From contig NZ_FMYX01000012.1 of the NCBI RefSeq assembly GCF_900102675.1, positions 122,245 to 186,244 of the forward strand: 64,000 bases of DNA. Reading direction: 5' to 3'. The position numbers were made by a program, and so were the translations under genes. Of the stretch, positions 18,462-26,053 are shown piece after piece; the stretch's first letter is position 1; each line of letters starts with the position of its first letter. Source of the DNA: Pseudomonas guariconensis. Lineage in GTDB: Bacteria > Pseudomonadota > Gammaproteobacteria > Pseudomonadales > Pseudomonadaceae. The notes beneath the pieces are model-generated. The model was not told the origin of the DNA. It saw only the letters and a program-made list of their open reading frames with translations, and searched no databases.

Positions 18462-19565
18462 TCAGTAGTCGATCCGCACATCCCCTTGCGGGACACTGCA
18501 GCACGACAAGATGTAGCCTTCGGCTTCGTCTTCCTCGGTGATGCCGCCGTTGTGGTCCATGACCACTTCGCCGCCGAGCTTGAGTACCTTGCAGGTACCG
18601 CAGATGCCCATGCCGCAGGCCTTGGGGATCATCAGCCCGACCTTCGCCGCAGCCGCATGCACCGTCTCGCCCGGGGCGATACGGATGCTCTTGTCGCTGC
18701 CGACGAACTCCACCAGGTTGAGGTCGGCCGCGTCGAGTTCCTCGGCCGCCTCGGCCGCCTGCTCGGCATGTTCCACAGCATCGGCCTTGGCCTCCGCCGG
18801 GGTCGCGCCAAACGACTCTTCGTGGTAGTTGCGCATGTCGAAGCCCACCGCCTCGAGCATGCGCTTGACCGCGTTCATGTAAGGCGTCGGGCCGCAGCAG
18901 AAGACCACCCGCTCCATGTAGTCAGGCGCGATCAGCTCCATCAGGCGCTGATTCAGGTAGCCACGGTAGCCCGACCAGGGCTCGCCCAGGCCGTGCTTCT
19001 CGCAAATGATGTGCAGACTGAAATTAGGGATCCGCGAGGCCATCTGGTCCAGTTCGCGGTGGTAGATGATGTCCTTCGGCGAACGGGCGCTGTGGACGAA
19101 GACCATGTCGACATTGCCATTGGTGTCGTAGAACCAACGGGCCATGGACATCACGGGGGTGATACCGACACCGCCGGAGAGGTACAGCACCTTCGGCGCC
19201 GGGAAGTCGATGGCGTTGAACAGCCCCACCGGTCCGTGCACCGCCAGCTCGAAGCCCTCGTGCATGTTGTCGTGCAGCCAGTTGGACACCTGCCCGCCGG
19301 GTACCCGCTTGACGGTGATCGAGAAGCTGTAGGGCACCGATGGCGAGCTGGAAATGGTGTACGAGCGCATCACCTGTTTGCCATCGATCTCAAGTTCCAG
19401 GGTGACGAACTGCCCAGGCTTGAAGAAGAACATGATCGGCTGGTCGGCCATGAAACAGAAGGTGCGCACGTCCCAGGTCTCCTGGATGACCTTGACGCAG
19501 CGCACCACATGGCGGCCGTTGGCCCAGGTCTGGGTCGTGACCGGATTGAGGAAGGTATCGGACAT
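18462..19565 (-). CDS. gbcB: glycine betaine demethylase, reductase component
   Basis: A 367-residue flavoprotein reductase of the FNR type carrying a C-terminal plant-type [2Fe-2S] ferredoxin. The flavin motif RSYTISSSP lies near residue 85 and the NAD-binding GGVGITPVMSM near 150. The cluster cysteines are in CGMGICGTCKV and the later SCC. It passes electrons from NADH to the GbcA oxygenase. The ATG at 19565 has GGAGAAG upstream; a longer frame to 19838 crosses the promoter region and is not credible. It is divergent from gbcA across 293 bp that should hold GbdR-dependent promoters. Confidence 0.93.
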   Translation of the reverse strand: MSDTFLNPVTTQTWANGRHVVRCVKVIQETWDVRTFCFMADQPIMFFFKPGQFVTLELEIDGKQVMRSYTISSSPSVPYSFSITVKRVPGGQVSNWLHDNMHEGFELAVHGPVGLFNAIDFPAPKVLYLSGGVGITPVMSMARWFYDTNGNVDMVFVHSARSPKDIIYHRELDQMASRIPNFSLHIICEKHGLGEPWSGYRGYLNQRLMELIAPDYMERVVFCCGPTPYMNAVKRMLEAVGFDMRNYHEESFGATPAEAKADAVEHAEQAAEAAEELDAADLNLVEFVGSDKSIRIAPGETVHAAAAKVGLMIPKACGMGICGTCKVLKLGGEVVMDHNGGITEEDEAEGYILSCCSVPQGDVRIDY

Positions 19566-19620
19566 GTTCTTCTCCAGCGGCCGACTACCGGCCTTCATGG
19601 CTCCGATAATGCGCAAGCCG

Positions 19621-19719
19621 GCGACGAAGTACATTCCTATCAGCGACATCGGCGTGCTTATCGCGACCAGCCCCGCGCTACAAGGGCTGGCGCGTCGGAA
19701 TCGGATTCGGCCATGTCGC
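19621..19719. promoter_or_regulatory. gbcA/gbcB divergent control region with GCGAC repeats
   Basis: Three GCGAC pentamers in the same orientation start at 19621, 19643 and 19663 (spacing 22 and 20). An inverted copy (ATGTCGC) lies at 19713-19719. The middle copy reads GCGACATCGG and the inverse is GGCGACATGGCC, close to the GCGACATTGCC upstream of cbcX. AraC-type activators such as GbdR commonly bind direct half-sites about 21 bp apart. GbdR binding is therefore inferred and not shown. Confidence 0.4.
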
Positions 19720-19858
19720 CCGTGGATATGGTTCCTGTCGGCGGCGAACGCACACTCCACGGCAAATGAAACAGCTGTTTTTAGCAAGCAGCCTTGCGGC
19801 AAACCACAACAACGATTAGCCACTTTCGCCGGCCGCATACGGCCCTGAGGACCAAACG

Positions 19859-21151
19859 ATGGACGTCACCGCAACCCTGAGCCTGGGCGATCCACTGGAA
19901 GCTGCACGCAAGGCCACCGCCGAGATGCTGCAGACCCGCGAGCGCACCTACTCGCTGCCCCAGCCTTTCTACACCGACGAGCGTCTGTTCCAGATCGACA
20001 TGCAGGAGATCTTCCACAAGGAGTGGTTGATCGCCGGCATGACGTGCGAGATTCCGACCAAGGGCAACTTCCTGACCCTGCAGATCGGCAAGAACCCGAT
20101 CATCGTTATCCGTGGCGCCGAAGGCCAAGTGCATGCGTTCCACAACGTCTGCCGTCACCGCGGTTCGCGCCTGTGCACCAGCGACAAGGGCAAGGTGGCC
20201 AAGCTGGTCTGCCCATACCACCAGTGGACCTATGAAATCGACGGTCGCCTGCTGTTCGCCGGCACCGAGATGGGCGCCGACTTCGACATGAAGCAGTACG
20301 GCCTCAAGCCAGTGCACGTGAAGACCGCCGGTGGCTATATCTTCATCAGCCTGGCCGAGAACCCGCCAGCGATCGACGAGTTCCTGGCAACGCTCGATCA
20401 CTACATGGAACCGTACGACATGGAGAACACCAAGGTGGCGGTGCAGACCACCTTGATGGAAAAAGCCAACTGGAAGCTGGTGTTGGAGAACAACCGTGAG
20501 TGCTATCACTGCAACGGTTCGCACCCTGAGCTGCTCAAGACACTGCTGGAGTGGGACGATACCAACGACCCACGCGCCGACCAGGCGTTCAAGGATCACG
20601 TCGCCGCCTCCGCTGCAGCCTGGGAAGCCGAGAAGATCCCGTACCTGCACAAGAGCCATGGCCTGCGTAACCGCATCGTGCGCATGCCGCTGCTCAAGGG
20701 CACCGTGTCCATGACCATGGACGGCAAGCAGGCGTGCAAGAAACTGATGGGCCGCATCAAGAACCCGGACCTGGGCTCGATGCGTATCCTGCACCTGCCG
20801 CACTCCTGGAACCACTGCATGGGCGACCACATGATCGTGTTCACCGTGTGGCCCATCAGCGCCCAGGAAACCATGGTCACCACCAAGTGGCTGGTGCACA
20901 AGGATGCCGTCGAAGGTGTCGACTACGACCCGGAAAACATGCGCAAGGTCTGGGACGCCACCAACGACCAGGACCGCCGTTTGGCTGAAGAGAACCAGCG
21001 CGGCATCAATTCCACCGCCTACCAGCCCGGCCCGTACTCCAAGACCTACGAGTTCGGCGTGGTCAACTTCATCGATTGGTACTCCCAGCGCGTGCTGAAC
21101 AACCTGGGGGCGGAGCCAGCGCCGTACCTGAAGGAAGTCAAAGCGCAGTAA
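19859..21151 (+). CDS. gbcA: glycine betaine demethylase, Rieske oxygenase component
   Basis: A 430-residue Rieske non-heme iron oxygenase that demethylates glycine betaine to dimethylglycine, releasing formaldehyde. The Rieske cluster ligands are in CRHRGSRLC and CPYHQWTY (about residues 97-122). The mononuclear iron site includes ENNRECYHCNGSHPE near 215. The ATG at 19859 follows GAGGA. It works with GbcB, encoded divergently. A strong hairpin with a T-run follows 20 bp after the stop, so it is monocistronic. Confidence 0.94.
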   Translation: MDVTATLSLGDPLEAARKATAEMLQTRERTYSLPQPFYTDERLFQIDMQEIFHKEWLIAGMTCEIPTKGNFLTLQIGKNPIIVIRGAEGQVHAFHNVCRHRGSRLCTSDKGKVAKLVCPYHQWTYEIDGRLLFAGTEMGADFDMKQYGLKPVHVKTAGGYIFISLAENPPAIDEFLATLDHYMEPYDMENTKVAVQTTLMEKANWKLVLENNRECYHCNGSHPELLKTLLEWDDTNDPRADQAFKDHVAASAAAWEAEKIPYLHKSHGLRNRIVRMPLLKGTVSMTMDGKQACKKLMGRIKNPDLGSMRILHLPHSWNHCMGDHMIVFTVWPISAQETMVTTKWLVHKDAVEGVDYDPENMRKVWDATNDQDRRLAEENQRGINSTAYQPGPYSKTYEFGVVNFIDWYSQRVLNNLGAEPAPYLKEVKAQ

Positions 21152-21170
21152 GGCATCGACGCGAAACGAA

Positions 21171-21200
21171 AAGAGCAGCCAGGTGGCTGCTCTTTTTTTT
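21171..21200 (+). terminator. rho-independent terminator after gbcA
   Basis: A 10-bp perfect stem (AAGAGCAGCC / GGCTGCTCTT) with a 4-nt loop runs directly into eight T residues, twenty bases past the gbcA stop. Confidence 0.93.
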
Positions 21201-21242
21201 GCTCGAATCGGGCCAACAGCACAGTCCGGTCATGAAGAGCGA

Positions 21243-21790
21243 TGATCAATTCTTGATCAACCTTCCCCCAGCCAAGGCCTCCCAAGGCCTGCAGCCACCG
21301 ACCAACATTTTATCCACAGCCTGGCGCACAGTATTTGTGGAAACGTGGGCCGAGCAGTAGCCGGACGCTTTGATCATTATTTGACCATTCCTCTACAAGC
21401 CTTTGATTACAAGGGCTCTAGCGTTCGCCGAACACGTTGTCCACAGAGCGGCCAACAGACTTTGTGGGCAATATGCAGGCGTGCGGCCAATGCCTGTGGA
21501 TAGACCTCCAGAGCGCCCGACACAAACGTGCTGCACAGCCGTTTCGCAGCCATTGATCAATTATTGACCAAACCTCTGCAGCCCAGGCAGATCAAGGGAT
21601 TGCGCCGCTACCAAACAGATTATCCACAGAGACGCCAACAGCGATTGTGGGCAACCTGGGCCGCTTGGAATGAAAAGACCGTGTGGCGTTGATCGGCTGG
21701 GGTGGTCAAATAACAACCAGCTCTCTGCAGGCTTGATATGACGGGGCCTGTAGAGAGGCGCGAACACTTTATCAACAGGTTGGCAAACAG
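21243..21790. repeat. DnaA-box / TGATCAA palindrome repeat cluster
   Basis: Four imperfect copies of a composite unit lie in the gbcA-etfB gap. Each starts with a TGATCAA-N3-TTGA(T/C)CA type element (21243, 21371, 21554; decayed at 21690). A DnaA-box-like nonamer follows: TTATCCACA at 21310, TTGTCCACA at 21437, TTATCCACA at 21620, TTATCAACA at 21769. The palindrome-to-box distance is 67, 66, 66 and about 79 bp. After the box come a GCCAACAG-like octamer and TTTGTGGGCAA or a variant. An extra inverted near-box (TGTGGATAG) is at 21495. A 12-bp imperfect stem-loop (21721-21757) lies in the last copy. No open frame here looks coding. A DnaA-binding role is inferred from the nonamers only. Confidence 0.7.
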
Positions 21791-21852
21791 ATTCGGTGTG
21801 TAAAAACCTAAGGGTCGCTGACCAAGTCTGCGAAGGGCTGCGAAACACCATG

Positions 21853-21890
21853 AAAAAAGCCCACGCTGCAGGCCATGCAACGTGGGCTTT
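21853..21890 (-). terminator. rho-independent terminator after etfB
   Basis: A stem of AAAGCCCACG / CGTGGGCTTT with a 15-nt loop lies 21 bp past the etfB stop. On the minus strand it ends in a run of six T. Confidence 0.85.
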
Positions 21891-21910
21891 GGCTCTTGAA
21901 CGGGCAACCG

Positions 21911-22681
21911 CTAGCGCAGCACCCCTTCTTCCACCAGCAACTTCAGGATCGCCTCGGCGCCTTCTTGTGGAGAAACATCCTTGAGCACCTTGCCGCCCCC
22001 ACCGCTGGCCTTGGCCGTAGCGGCTTTCATGCGGTCGGCGCCACTCTTGGCCTTGATCACCTTCAGCCGCTTGGGCCGTGGACGGGCCGGCTGCAGCTCG
22101 GCATCGGCCAGCAGTTCATCCTCGACCACCGCCACGTTGCGCGCCGCCAACACGCCCCGGCGCGCGGGACCAAAGGCGCTCTGGCGTGGCTTGGGCGCCG
22201 CGTTATCCACAGTCGCCAAGAGCGGCAGGCGCACCTTCAGCCGACGCCGCTGCCCACGTGGCAAGGCCTGTAGGACTTGCGCGGTGCCGTTGTCGATGGA
22301 CTCGACCTCAGCCAGGCCCACCACCAGTGGCCAGCCCAGGCGCTCGGCCAGCAAGAACGGCAACATGCCCGAGCCTTCGCCGGTTTCCGCCTGGCTGCCG
22401 GTCAGCACAAGTTGTGCCCCGGCGTCGCGCAGGTAATCGCCCAGCACGCCGAGCACATCGGCACCTGCCGGCTGCTCCAGCACATCCAGATGATCCAGGC
22501 CCATGCCCAGGTATGCGCGCAGCGCTTCCTCGCGAGGATCGCCGGCATGCACCACCTGCAAGTTATCCCCAGCCAGCTGCAAACCCAGCTCGACGGCACG
22601 TGAGTCCTGCTCGGCACGACGGGTGCGGCCGGAGCTGGGGTGAGCGCCGATGGAGACCAGGCTGATGACTTTCGTACTCAT
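21911..22681 (-). CDS. etfB: electron transfer flavoprotein beta subunit
   Basis: A 256-residue ETF beta-type subunit with the N-terminal alpha/beta domain typical of the family (VISLVSIGAHPSSGR; LVLTGSQAETGEGSGMLPFL). It pairs with EtfA and is expected to take electrons from dimethylglycine demethylase DgcA/DgcB and pass them toward the quinone pool. It is the last gene of the dgcA-dgcB-etfA-etfB series, 10 bp after etfA. The C terminus (from about residue 195) is a Lys/Arg/Pro-rich linker, longer than in general ETF beta. Its reading frame contains a perfect TTATCCACA DnaA-box nonamer at 22203. Confidence 0.9.
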   Translation of the reverse strand: MSTKVISLVSIGAHPSSGRTRRAEQDSRAVELGLQLAGDNLQVVHAGDPREEALRAYLGMGLDHLDVLEQPAGADVLGVLGDYLRDAGAQLVLTGSQAETGEGSGMLPFLLAERLGWPLVVGLAEVESIDNGTAQVLQALPRGQRRRLKVRLPLLATVDNAAPKPRQSAFGPARRGVLAARNVAVVEDELLADAELQPARPRPKRLKVIKAKSGADRMKAATAKASGGGGKVLKDVSPQEGAEAILKLLVEEGVLR

Positions 22682-22691
22682 GCTCGTGCCC

Positions 22692-23924
22692 TTATGCCGC
22701 GTCGCGCTGACCGGCGCTGCGGTAGTTGTCCACAGCCTCGATCAACGCCTGGAGAATCGCCGAACTGTCGCCAATCACCGACAGGTCCGCCCGTTTGATC
22801 ATGTCGCAGCCTGGGTCCATGTTCACCGCCACCACCTTGTCGCAGGCACCGATGCCCTGCAGGTGCTGGATCGCCCCGGAGATACCCACAGCCACATAGA
22901 CACGTGCCGTGACCCAGGTACCGGTGGCACCCACCTGGCGGTTGCGGGGCATGAAACCATCGTCCACCGCCACCCGCGAAGCGCCTTCGGTAGCACCGAG
23001 GGCGGCGGTCGCCTTGTGGAACAGATCCCAATCCTTGACGCCGTTGCCGCCGGAGACGATGAACTCCGATTCGGCCATGGCGATGGCCGCAGGATCCACC
23101 GCCACCGGGCCCAGGTCTTCGATACGCGACAGGCTGCGCGCCACGCTTGTGGACAACTCCACCGGCAGCGCTTCGTGACGGGTTTCGCTGACCGGGTCGG
23201 AGCATTCGGCCGCCGCCAGGATCAGGCGCGGCAGACCGCGCTGCAGGTCCTGCTGGCCCGCCCCGGCTCGGCCGATGCACTGGCCGTCCTTGACTTGCCA
23301 TACCCGCGTCGCCGGGCGTTCGCCCAACGCGGCGGCCAGGCGCCGGCCGAGCTCGCCACCACCGGTGCGGCTGTCTGGCAGCAGCCAGTGGCGCGGGGTG
23401 AACTGGTTATCCACAGCGCGCAGACCCTGCACCAACTGCTCCGGTGCATAACCTTCGAACGCTTCGCCTTCGATGACCAGCAACCGGTCGACGCCGGCTG
23501 TGGAAAAGTTGCTTTCCTTGTGTTCGCCGAACACGATCGCCAGGACGGCGCCGTCGCTGCCGGCCAGGCTGTGGGCCAGGCCCAGCAGGTCGCGGTCGTG
23601 GCTGCCCAGGCGACCACCGACCATGTCCGGAACCACGGCGATATAGAACGCCGGCTGCGCGACCTGATGCAGCGGCAGCTGCACCTCGGCCGCTGCAGTG
23701 CGGCGACCGCCGCCAGCGGTGCCCTGTTGGGCGCCGCTTCGGTCGATGCGCTTGAGGCCGTTGGGGCCGATGAAGCCGGCGGCGATCGCATGGGGGTTCT
23801 TGCGGATGAGGCCGTTGGGCCCCATCCAGCGGGTCTGTTGCGTCTGCATCGCCGCGTGCAGCGGATGCAGACGGTTACGGGCGATCCACTCGGCACGAGG
23901 GTCGCGGCGGATGATGTCGCTCAT
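22692..23924 (-). CDS. etfA: electron transfer flavoprotein alpha subunit
   Basis: A 410-residue ETF alpha subunit. The C-terminal FAD-binding domain is clear (VAVGISGAIQHLQGI and VAVNMDPGCDMIKRADLSVI). Compared with housekeeping EtfA (about 310 residues) it has an extra N-terminal region of about 80 residues that includes two similar MGPNGLIRKNP / IGPNGLKRID units, as I expect for the specialised ETFs of demethylase operons. Its ATG shares one base with the dgcB stop (TGATG), indicating translational coupling. DnaA-box-like nonamers lie inside the gene at 22726 and 23407. Confidence 0.9.
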   Translation of the reverse strand: MSDIIRRDPRAEWIARNRLHPLHAAMQTQQTRWMGPNGLIRKNPHAIAAGFIGPNGLKRIDRSGAQQGTAGGGRRTAAAEVQLPLHQVAQPAFYIAVVPDMVGGRLGSHDRDLLGLAHSLAGSDGAVLAIVFGEHKESNFSTAGVDRLLVIEGEAFEGYAPEQLVQGLRAVDNQFTPRHWLLPDSRTGGGELGRRLAAALGERPATRVWQVKDGQCIGRAGAGQQDLQRGLPRLILAAAECSDPVSETRHEALPVELSTSVARSLSRIEDLGPVAVDPAAIAMAESEFIVSGGNGVKDWDLFHKATAALGATEGASRVAVDDGFMPRNRQVGATGTWVTARVYVAVGISGAIQHLQGIGACDKVVAVNMDPGCDMIKRADLSVIGDSSAILQALIEAVDNYRSAGQRDAA

Positions 23925-25876
23925 CAGTGCACCTCCGCAGGTTCACGTTTGGCCGCTTGGGATTTGGCGCTGGCAGGAGCGTCGTCCTCGATCAGCACGT
24001 CGGCGACGAGCTCGGCGATGTCCTTGATCTGCGGACGGGGTTCGACCACGCCTTCGAGCATCGCGGTGCACTGTGGGCAACCCACGGCCACCAGCTCTGC
24101 CTCGGTCGTGCGGATGTCGTCCATGCGCATGTCAGGGATACGCTGCTTGCCCGGGATGTCGGTGATCGGCGCACCGCCGCCACCGCCACAGCAACGGGAG
24201 CGGAAGCCGGAGCGTTCCATCTCGCGAACCTCGATGCCGAGGGCCTTGAGCACATCGCGAGGCGCCTCGTACTCGCCGTTGTAACGGCCCAGGTAGCACG
24301 GATCGTGATAGGTGACGCTGCCACCCTTGTGCTGGCCCAGGTTGAGCTTGTTGGCCGCAATGAGTTCGGCGATGTAGGTGCTGTGGTGCTGTACCTGGTA
24401 CTCACCGCCCAAGGCGCCGTACTCGTTCTTCAGCACATGGAAGCTATGCGGGTCGCAGGTGACGATGCGCTGGAAGCGGTACTTGTTCAGTGTCTGGATG
24501 TTGCGCTTGGCCAGTTGCTGGAAAGTCGCCTCATCGCCCAGCCGGCGCGCCACGTCGCCGCTGTCACGCTCTTCCAGGCCGAGCACGGCGAAGTCCACAC
24601 CGGAGGCCTTGAGGACTTTGACGAAGGCCCGCAGGGTGCGCTGGTTGCGCATGTCGAAGGCACCATCACCGACCCAGAACAGCACCTCGGTGCTCTTGAC
24701 CTCGGACATCAGCTTGAGATTGAGGTCGGCCGCCCAGTTCATCCGACCGCCTGGGTTGAAGCCGCCAGGGTTGTCGGTGGCGATCAGGTTGTCCAGCACC
24801 TCGGCGCCCTTGTTCGGGGTCGCGCCTTTTTCCAGGGTCAGGTGACGGCGCATGTCGACGATGGCATCGACGTGCTCGATCATCATCGGGCATTCCTCGA
24901 CGCAGGCGCGGCAGGTGGTGCACGACCACAGGGTCTCGGCGTCGACCAGGCCATTGACGATCGGCTGATGCGGGTGACCGCCATGCTCGCCGATCGGCTT
25001 GCCCGGATAAGGGCTGCCGGCGAACTGTGCGTCGGTGCCACCGGCAAGACCAATGACCATGTCCTGGATGAGTTTTTTCGGGTTCAGCGGCTGGCCGGCG
25101 GCGAATGCAGGGCACATCGCCTCGCACTTGCCGCACTGCACGCAGGCATCGAAGCCGAGCAGTTGGTTCCAGGTGAAGTCCACGGGTTTTTCCACGCCCA
25201 GCGGCGCGTTCGGGTCTTCCAGGTCCAGCGGCTTGAGGCCGGTGGAGCGACCACCACCGAAACGCTCGGCGCGGCGGTGCCAGGCCAGGTGCAGGGCACC
25301 GGCGAAGGCGTGCTTCATCGGGCCGCCCCAGGTCATGCCGAAGAACAGCTCCGACACGCCCCACAGCACGCCCACGCCCAGCACGGCGACCAGCAGCCAA
25401 CCACCGGTACCTTCAGGCAGGATGCCGGCAACAGGCAGCGTGGCGATGAAGAAGCTCGCGGCGAACACCAGCAAGCTCTTGGGCAGGCGCATCCACGGGC
25501 CCTTGGACAGGCGCGAAGGCGGGTTCAGACGACGCTTGAAGACGAACAGGGCGCCACAGAACATCAGCACCGTGGCCGCCAGCAAGGCGTAGCCGAGGAT
25601 CTTGCTCTGCAGGCCAAAGCCATGGACCAGGATCGCCAGCACGGCCGACAGCACGAAGCCGCCGGCGGTGGCCACGTGGGTCTTGGACATGTACTTGTCG
25701 CGCTCGACCACATGGTGCAGATCCACCAGATAGCGCCGCGGCATGGCCAGCAGGCCGCCGATCAGGTTGACCTTCGAAGGTCGACCACGCCGCCACATGC
25801 GCACCCGGCGCAGGGCGCCGAGCACCGCCAGGCCAAGGGCAGCGAACAGCAGGATGGGTAGAAGGGTGTTCAACAT
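23924..25876 (-). CDS. dgcB: dimethylglycine demethylation membrane iron-sulfur subunit
   Basis: A 650-residue membrane iron-sulfur oxidoreductase. About 200 N-terminal residues carry several transmembrane helices (nitrate-reductase-gamma-like). Two [4Fe-4S] motifs follow: CVQCGKCEAMCP near residue 246 and CTTCRACVEECP near 318. Two cysteine-rich CCG-type domains complete it (DPCYLGRYNGEY near 528, CCGGGGGAP near 562). It is required with DgcA to convert dimethylglycine to sarcosine in P. aeruginosa (known for the family). The ATG at 25876 has GGGAG upstream. A REP pair lies between it and dgcA. Confidence 0.92.
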   Translation of the reverse strand: MLNTLLPILLFAALGLAVLGALRRVRMWRRGRPSKVNLIGGLLAMPRRYLVDLHHVVERDKYMSKTHVATAGGFVLSAVLAILVHGFGLQSKILGYALLAATVLMFCGALFVFKRRLNPPSRLSKGPWMRLPKSLLVFAASFFIATLPVAGILPEGTGGWLLVAVLGVGVLWGVSELFFGMTWGGPMKHAFAGALHLAWHRRAERFGGGRSTGLKPLDLEDPNAPLGVEKPVDFTWNQLLGFDACVQCGKCEAMCPAFAAGQPLNPKKLIQDMVIGLAGGTDAQFAGSPYPGKPIGEHGGHPHQPIVNGLVDAETLWSCTTCRACVEECPMMIEHVDAIVDMRRHLTLEKGATPNKGAEVLDNLIATDNPGGFNPGGRMNWAADLNLKLMSEVKSTEVLFWVGDGAFDMRNQRTLRAFVKVLKASGVDFAVLGLEERDSGDVARRLGDEATFQQLAKRNIQTLNKYRFQRIVTCDPHSFHVLKNEYGALGGEYQVQHHSTYIAELIAANKLNLGQHKGGSVTYHDPCYLGRYNGEYEAPRDVLKALGIEVREMERSGFRSRCCGGGGGAPITDIPGKQRIPDMRMDDIRTTEAELVAVGCPQCTAMLEGVVEPRPQIKDIAELVADVLIEDDAPASAKSQAAKREPAEVH

Positions 25877-25931
25877 GGGAGGCTCCCACAACAGCTGGAT
25901 TCTTGCACCGCCCTGGCGGCTGGATCGGCCC

Positions 25932-26026
25932 CTTGTGGGAGCGGGTTTACCCGCGAATGCGTCAGATCAGACAACCATGTTGCTCGTGCTGACGCTTTCG
26001 CGGGTAAACCCGCTCCCACAGGGGCC
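25932..26026. repeat. REP pair between dgcA and dgcB
   Basis: Two near-perfect inverted REP cores (GTGGGAGCGGGTTTACCCGC and GCGGGTAAACCCGCTCCCAC) are separated by a spacer that itself pairs (GCGTCAG / CTGACGC). This is a large intercistronic hairpin between dgcA and dgcB. Confidence 0.92.
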
Positions 26027-26053
26027 GCGCTCAGTGGCGACGACTGTTAACGA

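Noticed and set aside
21243..21790. CRISPR array
   Set aside because: The units are diverged, unevenly spaced (128, 183 and 136 bp) and composite, with no uniform repeat/spacer pattern and no cas genes nearby.
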